A stretch of 10,968 nt of DNA. Origin: GCA-2731375 sp964507245 (lineage in GTDB: Bacteria; Pseudomonadota; Alphaproteobacteria; GCA-2731375). The stretch lies in assembly GCA_964507245.1 (NCBI GenBank), contig CAZDQC010000116.1:1-10968 (forward strand), in the 5' to 3' direction. The stretch's first letter is position 1. Every line of letters starts with the position of its first letter. The notes beneath the pieces are model-generated. The model had not been told where the DNA came from, ran no database searches, and saw only the letters and a program-made list of their open reading frames with translations. Position numbers and translations under genes: made by a program. Below are positions 1-6,634 of the stretch, piece after piece.

Positions 1-114
1 ACATCCAAATTCGGGGAAATCGTACCACCATTCCGCCGCCATGGGAAATACGACCTTAGGGAGATGCTTGAGGGATGGGGGCAGACTTTAGGGATTACGC
101 AGGTGGTTTTTTAA
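1..114 (+). CDS. possible 3' end of a gene entering from the left (unknown product)
   Basis: Frame 1 is open from the first base to a TAA at 112-114, giving 37 residues that include the segments KYDLREMLEGWGQ and TLGITQVVF. The composition is that of an ordinary soluble protein, but I do not recognise a family. Frames 2 and 3 are also open for a shorter distance, so openness alone is weak evidence. If real, it is the carboxy-terminal tail of a gene that lies mostly outside the window, in the same orientation as the oxidoreductase downstream. Confidence 0.3.
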   Translation, partial: TSKFGEIVPPFRRHGKYDLREMLEGWGQTLGITQVVF

Positions 115-410
115 GCCTCCCATAAACTAACAAACCTATTCCGCCTTGGCAGCCGGCGACCCCTGCCCTTGGTGCAGCTCGCGAGTGGGGCGCGCACTCA
201 CCGGCCGGGTGGCGCACGACATGGTGCATGTTGAGACCGACCCAGCATCGGCGCACCTCATCCGTACAAAACATCGTCTTGCATATCGACTTGTTCGTAA
301 TTGTTGCGTCGAATATCGTTATCAATGCGAACCTTTTCATCACTATTGCCCTGCCGGGCAATGGCCGGCGCAAAAACCGTTAATAAAATCAAACGTGAGG
401 TCGTTGAGAT
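115..410. other. intergenic region, no convincing gene
   Basis: This stretch of 296 bases is GC-rich around 145-265 and AT-richer towards 280-400. Short open frames exist on both strands (for example 228-383 on the plus strand and 95-373 on the minus strand), but none has a recognisable domain or a good ribosome-binding site. A weak hairpin (GCCGG/CCGGC) lies near 355-371. The promoter of the oxidoreductase at 411 is presumably here, but I cannot place it with confidence. Confidence 0.4.
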
Positions 411-1388
411 ATGAGAGCGGTGGTTGTCCATTCACCCGGTGGAATAGACGCTTTAGTATTAGAAGAGGTGCCGGACCCCAAGCCAGGTGAAGGCGAAGTG
501 TTGATCAAAATCATCTTCGCTGGCTGCAATTGGGCAGATACGCAGGTTCGCAGCGGTATCTACCCTCATCCCTATAACTTTCCAGTAATCCCTGGCCTTG
601 AGGTTTCTGGTGTCGTTCTTGGCCTCGGTGCCGGTGTTGAAAACCTAACTGCTGGCGACCGGGTAACGGCTTTACCAAATATGGGTGGTTACGCTGAACA
701 ATGCGTTGTTGATGCGTCATTGGTTACAAAACTACCGGATACGATTGGATTGGACGTCGGCGCGGCCTTTCCAGTTCAAGCGCTGACAGCATTTCACATG
801 CTGCACACCGTCTATAGTCTGAAAAAGGATCACGTGGTTCTCGTACATGCAGCCGGCGGTGGTGTCGGTCTCTTGGTCATTCAAATGGCGGTCAAAGCAG
901 GGGCGCAGGTGATTGGCACTGTCGGCACCGAAGGCAAGGAAAAGAAGGCTTTGCAGTACGGTGCCCAACGCATTGTTAACCTGAACCAAGAGGACTTTGT
1001 TGCAGTTGTGAATCGGATGACCTGCGACCGCGGCGCCGACCTCGTTATTGATTCACTTGGAGGTGAGACACTTGACCGGAGTTTTGATGCCGTAAAAATT
1101 TTGGGGCACGTGATCAATATTGGTGAAGCCCAGGGTAAGCCATTTGATAACATTCGCGATCGCGTGCTGTTGACGTCATCGTCATTCACGCGATTTTCGA
1201 TTAGCCATGTCATGCCTAATCCATTGTTATGGCAACGTGGTATGGATTTCGTTTTAGAAGCCTTGGCGGACAACTGGCTGGACATACCGATTGTACAAAA
1301 AGTTCCATTTGATGATGTCTGCGATATGCACCGGCAGATCGAAGACCGCCAGGTCGCAGGCAAACTGCTGCTTGCTGTCCACGACTAA
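411..1388 (+). CDS. zinc-independent quinone oxidoreductase / MDR-family NADPH:quinone reductase
   Basis: The 325-residue product is a medium-chain dehydrogenase/reductase of the quinone oxidoreductase branch, expected to pass hydride from NADPH to quinones or other electron-poor carbonyl or enoyl substrates in the cytoplasm. The N-terminal GroES-like catalytic domain covers about 1-120, with the motif PGLEVSG at 61-67. The Rossmann domain follows, with the dinucleotide loop HAAGGGVG at 146-153. The end segment VAGKLLL at 315-321 is typical of the family. The cysteine/histidine/glutamate zinc site of alcohol dehydrogenases is not evident: the usual zinc cysteine region reads NWADTQVRSG, as in QOR proteins. 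The length is normal. GTGAGG at 395-400 is a reasonable ribosome-binding site for the ATG. An intrinsic terminator follows, so it probably ends a transcript. The exact substrate cannot be read from sequence; it could also be an enoyl reductase-like member of the family. Confidence 0.93.
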   Translation: MRAVVVHSPGGIDALVLEEVPDPKPGEGEVLIKIIFAGCNWADTQVRSGIYPHPYNFPVIPGLEVSGVVLGLGAGVENLTAGDRVTALPNMGGYAEQCVVDASLVTKLPDTIGLDVGAAFPVQALTAFHMLHTVYSLKKDHVVLVHAAGGGVGLLVIQMAVKAGAQVIGTVGTEGKEKKALQYGAQRIVNLNQEDFVAVVNRMTCDRGADLVIDSLGGETLDRSFDAVKILGHVINIGEAQGKPFDNIRDRVLLTSSSFTRFSISHVMPNPLLWQRGMDFVLEALADNWLDIPIVQKVPFDDVCDMHRQIEDRQVAGKLLLAVHD

Positions 1389-1435
1389 GAGCTGGTGATA
1401 GGCAAAAATGCTGAGGCAGAACTATCTGACGAGAA

Positions 1436-1475
1436 ACGCCCCGCAGGTGTAGACTGCAAGGCGTGTACTTTTTTT
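1436..1475 (+). terminator. Rho-independent terminator after the quinone oxidoreductase
   Basis: ACGCC (1436-1440) pairs with GGCGT (1460-1464). After a two-base internal loop, GCAG (1443-1446) pairs with CTGC (1454-1457) around a 7-base loop, and seven T residues follow at 1469-1475. It sits 48 bases after the stop of the upstream gene. The 3' arm also begins an imperfect inverted repeat, GTGTA..TTTTT (1463-1474) with AAAAA..TACAC (1482-1493), which could act as a competing fold or as a binding site. Confidence 0.75.
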
Positions 1476-1579
1476 GATTGTAAAAACTTACACGAGATTT
1501 AGCGGGTCCGTGTACGCACTATATGACGCAAATCTTGGTTTTCCGAATTAAACACATAGATTACGTATGGGAGAAATTC

Positions 1580-2077
1580 ATGAGCACACCTGCAGTAGAA
1601 ACCGCCAAGGAACCTGCGCTGAAATTAAATTTCTTGTCCCATGGAACGCTTGAATCGAAAAACCTAGAGCGAGCTCGGAACTTCTATACAGAGTTTCTTG
1701 GCCTCGAAGTGGTCCGCACAAGTCCTATCTCTATACTTATTCGGCTTGGTGGCGAAAATTCAATTGCAGTCGTCGAACAAAAGAACCGCGATGAAGAAGA
1801 AATGCCCATGCTTAATCATAATGGACTTGATGTAGAAACCCAGGATGAGGTCGACGCAGCATACGAAACAGTTATAGAACAAAAGAAAAAGTGGGGGTTG
1901 CACAAAATTAGCAAACCTAGGCTCCAGCACGGCACATACAGTTTCTTTTTTTGGGACATGGATAATAACTGTTGGGAAATTCTGACCAACCCCAAAGGCG
2001 GATATAGTTGGCTGTTTGAAATGGGTGACCTAGAGGGCAAAGGCCATCTGGACAAGAATTTTGACCGACCCGGCTAA
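1580..2077 (+). CDS. VOC-family metalloenzyme (glyoxalase/extradiol dioxygenase fold)
   Basis: The 165-residue product has two beta-alpha-beta-beta-beta modules of the vicinal oxygen chelate fold, about 15-68 and 75-140. All four canonical metal ligand positions appear occupied: His21 (SHGTL), Glu66 (VVEQ), His80 (LNHNGL) and Glu133 (CWEIL). This predicts an active divalent-metal enzyme such as a glyoxalase, isomerase or ring-cleaving dioxygenase. The segment around 117-133, with HGTYSFFFWD followed by NNCWE, resembles the second half of small type I extradiol dioxygenases, but specificity is uncertain. I place the start at 1580 because GGGAGA (1569-1574) lies five bases upstream; the upstream in-frame ATG at 1523 lacks a comparable site and precedes the conserved domain by over 30 residues. 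It follows a terminator and is therefore probably transcribed from its own promoter. It lies 161 bases before the O-demethylase-like gene in the same direction. Confidence 0.88.
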   Translation: MSTPAVETAKEPALKLNFLSHGTLESKNLERARNFYTEFLGLEVVRTSPISILIRLGGENSIAVVEQKNRDEEEMPMLNHNGLDVETQDEVDAAYETVIEQKKKWGLHKISKPRLQHGTYSFFFWDMDNNCWEILTNPKGGYSWLFEMGDLEGKGHLDKNFDRPG

Positions 2078-2097
2078 CGGTAAAAATAACTCATATC

Positions 2098-2190
2098 AAG
2101 AGGAAACTAAAATTTCTTCAACCATTAGAAGGTCTCCTCTTAGCGGGTGCAGCCCGCCTAGGCCGAATCTGCCCCTCGAAAACTCGGCAG
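2098..2190 (+). promoter_or_regulatory. structured leader of three hairpins upstream of the GcvT/LigM-like gene
   Basis: Three inverted repeats follow one another between the VOC stop and the next gene. AAGAGGA (2098-2104) pairs with TCCTCTT (2135-2141) and encloses a smaller TTCT/AGAA stem. GCGGG (2143-2147) pairs with CCCGC (2153-2157). CTGCC (2169-2173) pairs with GGCAG (2186-2190), with an inner CGA/TCG pair. There is no U tract after any of them, so an ordinary terminator is unlikely. They may form a structured 5' leader or an RNA processing/stability element. I do not recognise a known riboswitch consensus. Confidence 0.4.
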
Positions 2191-2238
2191 CTACCGTTTC
2201 ATATTTTTAATATCCAAGCCTTCCAGGAACCGTTCATC

Positions 2239-3564
2239 ATGGCTTCGAGCAATTCACCAAACGCCTTCCCGATGTCCCCAGCGCTACCGCTAACGGGCAG
2301 CGTCCCGACCTACACGCGCTTCGGCACAACGTTCGAGCCGTGGGAATACACGGACTGGATCGACGAAAGCATGTCATGGAAAGAGGCGCTGTATATAGGT
2401 GACTGGACACCCCTACAAAAGATGAACGTTAAAGGCCCTGACGCCATCCCGTTCTTTGCCTCGATTGCCGTCAACAGTTTCGCCAAGTTCGAAATCGGTC
2501 AGGCTAAGCACGTCATCTTTTGCAATAACGCGGCTAAAATCATGGGCGAAGGAATTCTCATGCGCCTGGCGGAGGAGGAAGTCTTGTTTACCAGCGGCCC
2601 GGGCGTTCCATGGGCCGATTATTGCTTCAAAAAAGCCAATTGGAAAGCAGAGACCGAGCTGATCGGAGACCGTCAGTTCATCCTGCAAGTCCAAGGACCC
2701 AGTTCTCTCGATGTGATGGAAAGAGCAACCGGCGAGAGCCTTCGCGACATCAGGTTCATGCGATTCCGAGAATCACAAATCGGCGATGCTGCCTTCCAAG
2801 TGTTGCGCCAGGGCATGGCAGGCGAGATCGGCTATGAACTTCACGGGCCCATTGATCAGGCCAGGAAGGTTTTCAGCGCAATATGGGACACCGGACAGGA
2901 ATTCGGCATCCGTCGACTGGGCGGCCGTACCAAACAAGTCAACCATGTCGAAGCCTGTTTTCCCACGCCCTCCATAGATTATGTGCCCGCTTTGTATGGC
3001 AAATCCGAGGTTGAGTACGCGACCACATACTTCAGCACAAACGCGCTGGAAGTCTATCGCACGACTGACGGAAGTTACGAATACAACGACATCAGCGAAT
3101 TGTACCGGACGCCAGTCGAACTCGGTTGGGGAAAGAACATCAAATTCGACCATGATTTCATCGGCCGAGCGGCTTTGGAGGCCGAAGTGAAGGAACCCCG
3201 GCGCAAATTGGTCACGCTAGTGTGGAATGCCAAAGATGTCGCGGAAATCTATGCCTCGCTGTTCGACAAGCAGGACACGCCCTACCTCTATATGGAAATG
3301 CCACGCGGTAACCTCGGCTGCGTGTTTGCGGACAAAGTCCTGTGCGACGAAGATATTGTCGGCGTCAGCACCTCCCGCTGCTACAGCTACTACTTCCGCG
3401 AAATGCTGTCGCTATGCGTTCTGGACTTAGAACACTGTAATCCTGGCAGCCAGGTAACCGTCGTTTGGGGCCGCCCCGGACAATCGCAGAAGTCCGTTCG
3501 AGCGACGGTGGCTTCCGCCCCTTACAAGACTGACAATCGCCGAGTTGATGTATCCAAATTGTAG
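2239..3564 (+). CDS. GcvT-fold tetrahydrofolate-dependent methyltransferase, LigM/DmdA-like O-demethylase
   Basis: The 441-residue product belongs to the aminomethyltransferase (GcvT/YgfZ/DmdA) superfamily, whose members move a one-carbon unit from substrate to tetrahydrofolate. Visible landmarks are QVQGPSS at 150-156, the folate-domain signature RQGMAGEIGYELHGP at 190-204, FIGRAAL at 307-313, and a C-terminal beta-barrel from about 320 on. Its length and the segment EACFPTPSIDYVPALYG (238-254) are closer to LigM-type vanillate/3-O-methylgallate O-demethylases than to the roughly 370-residue glycine-cleavage T protein. Tyr248 lies about where the catalytic Tyr247 of LigM is reported, but only an alignment would confirm this. 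No P, H or L glycine-cleavage genes are nearby, which also argues against GcvT itself. AGGAA (2225-2229) sits nine bases before the ATG. The neighbouring VOC, GST and quinone reductase genes fit aromatic methyl-ether catabolism, with methyl groups passed to folate. The substrate is inferred; dimethylsulfoniopropionate or a methylated amine is possible. Confidence 0.88.
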   Translation: MASSNSPNAFPMSPALPLTGSVPTYTRFGTTFEPWEYTDWIDESMSWKEALYIGDWTPLQKMNVKGPDAIPFFASIAVNSFAKFEIGQAKHVIFCNNAAKIMGEGILMRLAEEEVLFTSGPGVPWADYCFKKANWKAETELIGDRQFILQVQGPSSLDVMERATGESLRDIRFMRFRESQIGDAAFQVLRQGMAGEIGYELHGPIDQARKVFSAIWDTGQEFGIRRLGGRTKQVNHVEACFPTPSIDYVPALYGKSEVEYATTYFSTNALEVYRTTDGSYEYNDISELYRTPVELGWGKNIKFDHDFIGRAALEAEVKEPRRKLVTLVWNAKDVAEIYASLFDKQDTPYLYMEMPRGNLGCVFADKVLCDEDIVGVSTSRCYSYYFREMLSLCVLDLEHCNPGSQVTVVWGRPGQSQKSVRATVASAPYKTDNRRVDVSKL

Positions 3565-3591
3565 GAAAATTCAAACAGGGCCGGTTTTATC

Positions 3592-3650
3592 AGCAGAGGA
3601 GTTATTCTGCTTTGAATCAAAAGCAGACCCTCCATCTGGCAGCTAGCCAG
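3592..3650. terminator. weak stem-loops between convergent genes
   Basis: AGCAGA (3592-3597) pairs with TCTGCT (3606-3611) and is followed by only a short T run. CTGGC (3636-3640) pairs with GCCAG (3646-3650) over a five-base loop. They lie between the O-demethylase-like gene (plus strand) and the glutathione transferase (minus strand), where transcripts from both sides must end. Neither has a strong U tract, so termination is only suggested by position. Confidence 0.3.
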
Positions 3651-3711
3651 GGGAGCTATGTTTCGCGGTCACCCTGCATATAATGACTGAGGAGCCGCCC
3701 AATCACTCAAC

Positions 3712-4407
3712 TTAATGACGACGGTACTGCTCCGCGCCGAACAAGTTCGACCAACTCTCCTCGGTCCATTTTGTCTGATCAGCCTTGTCCTCTAGTTTGC
3801 CCATGTCCTTGGCGACAGCGGTTCGAGCGGCAATGCTATTGAACCAGCGCTTGACGTTAGGAAAATCTCCGAGCCTTTGTCCTTGGCGTCCGTGAAGTCT
3901 GCACCAAGGGAAGATTGCTATGTCGGCGATAGTGAATGAGTTCGTTGCAATAAAATCACGCCCGTCAAGCCTAGTATCGAGCACCCGGTAGAGACGAGCG
4001 GCCTCGTTGCTGTAACGGTCATAGGCATATTGAATTTTCTCTGGCGCATAGGCGCGAAAGTGGTGTGCCTGGCCGAGCATCGGCCCAAATCCGCCCATCT
4101 GCCAGAACAACCACTCGAGTATCTCAATTTTCTCGCGCGGCTCGCTAGAAAGAAACATGCCAGTTTTCTCTGCGAGATAAAGCAAAATGCAACCGGACTC
4201 GAACACCGATATTGACTGGTTATCCGGGCCATCGTGATCAACGATGGCCGGTATTTTGTTGTTGGGGCTAATTCTTAAGAAATCCGGGTCGAATTGCTCA
4301 CCCTTGCTCAACGAGATGAAATGCTCCCTGTATTGGAGCCCGGTCTCTTCCAGCATTATGTGGATCTTCTGACCGTTTGGCGTGGACGCTGTATAGAGGT
4401 CGATCAT
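3712..4407 (-). CDS. glutathione S-transferase, YfcG/YghU (Ure2p-like, Nu-class) type
   Basis: The 231-residue product has an N-terminal thioredoxin-like glutathione domain (about 1-86) and an all-helical C-terminal domain (about 92-205). The first strand carries TASTPNGQK (6-14), in which Thr9 and Asn11 replace the Tyr/Ser/Cys of other classes, as in the Ure2p/YfcG group. NNKIPAIVD (49-57) contains the cis-proline Pro53, and FESGCILLYLAEKTG (69-83) provides Glu70-Ser71 for binding the gamma-glutamyl group. FTIADIAIFPW (158-168) is the N-capping box and hydrophobic core motif of the C domain. Relatives have disulfide-bond reductase activity, and some Nu-class members act in glutathione-dependent cleavage of lignin-derived compounds, which would suit the neighbouring O-demethylase-like gene; that link is inference. 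A strong GGGAGGAG site precedes the ATG. It is convergent with the gene on its left and divergent from the RidA gene. Confidence 0.93.
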   Translation of the reverse strand: MIDLYTASTPNGQKIHIMLEETGLQYREHFISLSKGEQFDPDFLRISPNNKIPAIVDHDGPDNQSISVFESGCILLYLAEKTGMFLSSEPREKIEILEWLFWQMGGFGPMLGQAHHFRAYAPEKIQYAYDRYSNEAARLYRVLDTRLDGRDFIATNSFTIADIAIFPWCRLHGRQGQRLGDFPNVKRWFNSIAARTAVAKDMGKLEDKADQTKWTEESWSNLFGAEQYRRH

Positions 4408-4604
4408 GATCTCCTCCCTTTGGCGATCAGGGTGCGCATTGGCGAACTATATCCGAAGTGGACGATGGCTAGCTGCTGGCCTAACCACAAACTCTCCCAC
4501 AGGCCAATCACACCATACCGCCAACGCAGCTTGACTTGACAGCTTTTGAGCCAAATGTTGTGTGTTCTGAACGGGAGAAATGGTCGAGCATGAAGGATTA
4601 CTGA
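4408..4604. promoter_or_regulatory. divergent intergenic region between GST and RidA genes
   Basis: These 197 bases must hold promoters for both divergent genes. A perfect -35 hexamer TTGACA occurs at 4536-4541, pointing towards the RidA gene, and overlaps a second TTGACT at 4531-4536. No good -10 hexamer lies at the expected spacing (TGTTGT-like only), so the promoter call is weak. I see no clear dyad operator. Confidence 0.3.
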
Positions 4605-5018
4605 ATGAATGAGCGGCTAGTATTTCACAACGTGAAGGCGGCGCCAACCCATGTGGCACCGTTCAGCCATGCTGTAGAATGCGATGGGTGGATACAACTA
4701 ACGGGCCAAATGCCCACCAACCCTAATGACGATGAAGCACCGCTACCTGATGATGTGGCGGACCAGACACGCCGGGTGATGGACAACCTAAGGATTGTCC
4801 TGAAAGGAATTGGTTTAGGCCTTGACGACGTATTGTCATGCCGCATTTACCTCACTGAATTCAAACGAGATTACGCGGCCATGAACCAGGCCTATCAGGG
4901 TTATTTTCCGCCGGAACGGTTACCAGCCAGGACCTGCATCGGCGTGACGAGCCTAGCTCGGGACGCGCTAGTTGAAGTCGATATGGTCGCGCGACGTACT
5001 ACTCCAGTATCAACATAG
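4605..5018 (+). CDS. RidA/YjgF-family enamine/imine deaminase
   Basis: The 137-residue product is a Rid-family protein that forms trimers in the cytoplasm and hydrolyses reactive enamine/imine intermediates, such as 2-aminoacrylate made by PLP enzymes. The signature PARTCIGVTSLARDALVEVDMVA region (107-129) contains Arg109, Cys111 and Glu124 at the places of the catalytic Arg105, Cys107 and Glu120 of archetypal RidA. Asn94 corresponds to Asn88, and LTGQMP (32-37) is the usual SGQxP turn with Thr in place of Ser. Presence of the arginine predicts real deaminase activity, though Rid subfamilies also take part in catabolic pathways and this one may belong there. AAGGA (4593-4597) is a good ribosome-binding site. 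The gene stands alone; decayed sequence follows on its right. Confidence 0.93.
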   Translation: MNERLVFHNVKAAPTHVAPFSHAVECDGWIQLTGQMPTNPNDDEAPLPDDVADQTRRVMDNLRIVLKGIGLGLDDVLSCRIYLTEFKRDYAAMNQAYQGYFPPERLPARTCIGVTSLARDALVEVDMVARRTTPVST

Positions 5019-5028
5019 AACCCCTTAC

Positions 5029-5093
5029 GATTTTGTGGATGCCCAACATGATTGAGAGGCACAACTGTATGGCGCCGACTGAGCCACAAAATC
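5029..5093. repeat. perfect 10-bp inverted repeat, 45-bp spacer
   Basis: GATTTTGTGG at 5029-5038 is the exact reverse complement of CCACAAAATC at 5084-5093. It starts 10 bases after the RidA stop. The spacer contains GGCGCC (5071-5076). It might form a long-loop stem ending RidA transcription, or mark the ends of a tiny inserted element. There is no T tract. Confidence 0.45.
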
Positions 5094-5133
5094 AAACGCA
5101 TCTATGAAAAAGTTGTCTGTGATGGCCAGAACA

Positions 5134-5253
5134 CCGGGAGGGTTGTTTCTGATGCCGGACGAAGGCGTAGACCAAGCCAAATGACTATTATACCGGGATG
5201 ACATTCTTAACGACTTCCAAAGTTCGGTTGTGACCTTCAGGTCACTAGATTGA
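5134..5253 (+). pseudogene. decayed coding fragment, copy 1 (interrupted by TGA)
   Basis: In one frame this reads PGGLFLMPDEGVDQAK, then TGA at 5182-5184, then LLYRDDILNDF and QSSVVTFRSLD up to a second TGA at 5251-5253. The same frame of 6859-7008 carries a related peptide: both have FLMPDE.VD.AK, then YR three residues later, then VVTF at the same distance. The DNA is most alike around the MPDE codons (about 31 of 35 bases at 5151-5185 by eye) and drifts away after them. This pattern is what two decaying copies of one gene end would show. An ATG at 5104 would give a 26-residue peptide up to the first stop. The parent family is not recognised. Confidence 0.4.
5230..5245. repeat. 16-bp palindrome
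   Basis: GTGACCT, two bases, then AGGTCAC: a perfect 7-bp dyad inside the decayed fragment and about 45 bases past the end of the phosphotransferase gene. The related sequence at 6953-6970 is not palindromic, so the dyad is not inherited from the shared coding sequence. As RNA it could form a small tight hairpin, but no T run follows on either strand close enough for a standard terminator. Confidence 0.35.
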
Positions 5254-5291
5254 TTGGAACTCGTTTTTTCGTTTCGTATAAATTTGTATAA

Positions 5292-6461
5292 TTACCAAGG
5301 AAATGAGGGCCTAGATAATCCAGCCCTAAAACCACGCCTAACCGCTGTTTCAATCAATAATTGACCACGAGGGTGAGAAAATTCCATTAGTCCTATTATG
5401 ATCACGCCGCGGTGAGCAAGCCACCACTGGGCGAGTTCATAATCATTTTGGCAATCCTCCCAAGTATAATCACTTACGCCGTTAGAATTAAGCCCTTCCC
5501 AAAAAGAACGAACAAGCTCCAGTTCTGAACCTACAGTTTTATCATCTAAATTGGGTCGCAGAAAATAAGCCACGTCTGCCATTGGGTTAAATTTACTTAC
5601 CGCCTGAAAATCTATTAGAATTGGATCAGAACCGTCGTCTCTAAAAAACAAATTATCTAATCTAAAATCGCCATGAATTAGGGTGGGATGCCTATTGCAT
5701 GATTGAAGCAATTTAATCCCATTTATCTTTAGCCAGTCGATCCGTTTTGATAGATCCTCGTCAATAACTTCACGAAACATTTTCAAAAATGCAGGCAATG
5801 CCTTCATGAACAAGCCATGCTGTAAAACACATTTATCCGCCCCACCTTGGATCCATGAGGTATTTTCGAATGATAGCCTCCAGAAAGTAGACTGAAATTT
5901 TGAAAGGGTTCTTAATGCTGATTCTGCATCTGTGTAATTACAGCCAAGCACTTGATCGCCCAACCGGAAAGAGGACAAGTCTTCAATCAGCAATACTGAC
6001 CTTCGTGAATTAGTGCTGGCTCTCTCAAATAATTTATCCAACATTCTTAGAAGGAATTTTTCTGGTAAGAAATTTGCAATATAACTAGTAATTTTTTCGG
6101 TCAAGGTCTCTTTATCTATATCTGCCCAATAACACTCAGGTGCTGAGATATTCGCTGTCGGCGCAAGTTCTTTATAAAACATTACTTCACAGGAATATAA
6201 ATTGAACAACGTTGCTAGAGCGCGTGTCTGTTCTGCATTAGTCGGAAACTTTGCTATAATCGAGCTTGGAACTCCCAGTTCGTTGTGCTCGTACACCACT
6301 GAAATACGTTCAATTTCACTTGCATAGCCGTGACCGGCACCATGGGAAACTCTACTGAAAGATACCACGCTATTTTCAGCCGATAGTCTTCCGGACTGCT
6401 TAAGGATTTCAGTCAGCCATGTTTTATCGACATCGGCGACAGTCGCTGGGATCTCCGTCAT
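5292..6461 (-). CDS. phosphotransferase of the ecdysteroid-kinase-like / APH fold
   Basis: The 389-residue product has the full set of small-molecule kinase landmarks: a glycine-rich loop region SHGAGHGYASEI (39-50), Lys71 in IIAKFP, a helix glutamate Glu92, the hinge LLIEDLS (157-163), the catalytic loop HGDFRLDN (263-270) with Asp265 and Asn270, and the metal-binding IDFQ (283-286). Length and the IDFQAV motif match the bacterial CHK-kinase-like/ecdysteroid kinase-like group, which phosphorylates hydroxyl groups of small molecules. The substrate is unknown; no evidence points to aminoglycosides. Sampled lines of the gene are about 28-38% GC, against about 58% in the E1 alpha gene, suggesting a different origin. 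The start follows a GAGG site that overlaps the stop of the ferredoxin-like fragment upstream, so the two were once translationally coupled. It is flanked by two decayed repeats of the same coding fragment. Confidence 0.88.
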   Translation of the reverse strand: MTEIPATVADVDKTWLTEILKQSGRLSAENSVVSFSRVSHGAGHGYASEIERISVVYEHNELGVPSSIIAKFPTNAEQTRALATLFNLYSCEVMFYKELAPTANISAPECYWADIDKETLTEKITSYIANFLPEKFLLRMLDKLFERASTNSRRSVLLIEDLSSFRLGDQVLGCNYTDAESALRTLSKFQSTFWRLSFENTSWIQGGADKCVLQHGLFMKALPAFLKMFREVIDEDLSKRIDWLKINGIKLLQSCNRHPTLIHGDFRLDNLFFRDDGSDPILIDFQAVSKFNPMADVAYFLRPNLDDKTVGSELELVRSFWEGLNSNGVSDYTWEDCQNDYELAQWWLAHRGVIIIGLMEFSHPRGQLLIETAVRRGFRAGLSRPSFPW

Positions 6462-6472
6462 AATTTATGCCC

Positions 6473-6634
6473 TCAACAATTAGGATGCCGCCTAGTAACG
6501 CCGGATAGAACGCCATCTGATAGCTCCACAAGCATGATCGGGAAAATATTGGCGCGCAACGTTGCCTCGAGAAAGGTCTCATTCTCCTTAACGTCGAAGC
6601 CTGCTTTATCCGGCGGGTACTGTATTCTCAGCAT
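6473..6634 (-). pseudogene. frameshifted N-terminal remnant of a [2Fe-2S] ferredoxin-like protein
   Basis: From the ATG at 6634 (GGAGG five bases upstream) the frame gives 53 residues. It begins MLRIQYPPDKAGFDV, then KENETFLEATLRANIFP, which matches the first strands and helix of adrenodoxin/plant-type ferredoxin domains just before the cluster-binding loop. In the current frame the loop is lost. Re-reading from the CCC run at 6540-6542 (one missing C) gives FPDHACG, the expected start of an HACGG-type cysteine loop. After that the remaining cluster cysteines are absent and a stop appears at 6492-6494. So it looks like a decayed gene with a one-base deletion followed by further loss. An upstream in-frame ATG at 6697 extends it by 21 residues but has no clear ribosome-binding site. 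Its TGA (6473-6475) overlaps the kinase ribosome-binding site, so it may survive as a leader ORF. A genuine short protein is possible. Confidence 0.5.

Noticed and set aside
228..383. 51-residue plus-strand frame with a hydrophobic stretch
   Set aside because: It has a possible membrane-like segment, but no ribosome-binding site and no known family; probably chance in a mixed-composition spacer.
146..490. 114-residue plus-strand frame and the minus-strand frame at 95-373
   Set aside because: No recognisable domain, poor start signals, and the plus frame overlaps the start of the quinone oxidoreductase.
881..1363. 160-residue minus-strand open frame inside the quinone oxidoreductase
   Set aside because: Antisense shadow of a well-supported gene; Ser/Arg-rich translation without a domain.
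1523..1579. 19-residue extension of the VOC protein
   Set aside because: No ribosome-binding site; the ATG at 1580 has GGGAGA at good spacing and already leaves room before the first metal histidine.
2239..3564. Glycine cleavage system T protein
   Set aside because: Longer than GcvT, with no gcvH or gcvP neighbours and a LigM-like middle segment.
5276..5294. AT-rich GTATAAATTTGTATAATTA, similar to 10854-10872
   Set aside because: The likeness needs gaps and lies in low-complexity AT sequence; chance is a sufficient explanation.
5292..6461. Aminoglycoside resistance kinase
   Set aside because: It shares the fold and motifs, but its length and IDFQ motif fit the ecdysteroid-kinase-like group, and no resistance genes or mobile elements accompany it.
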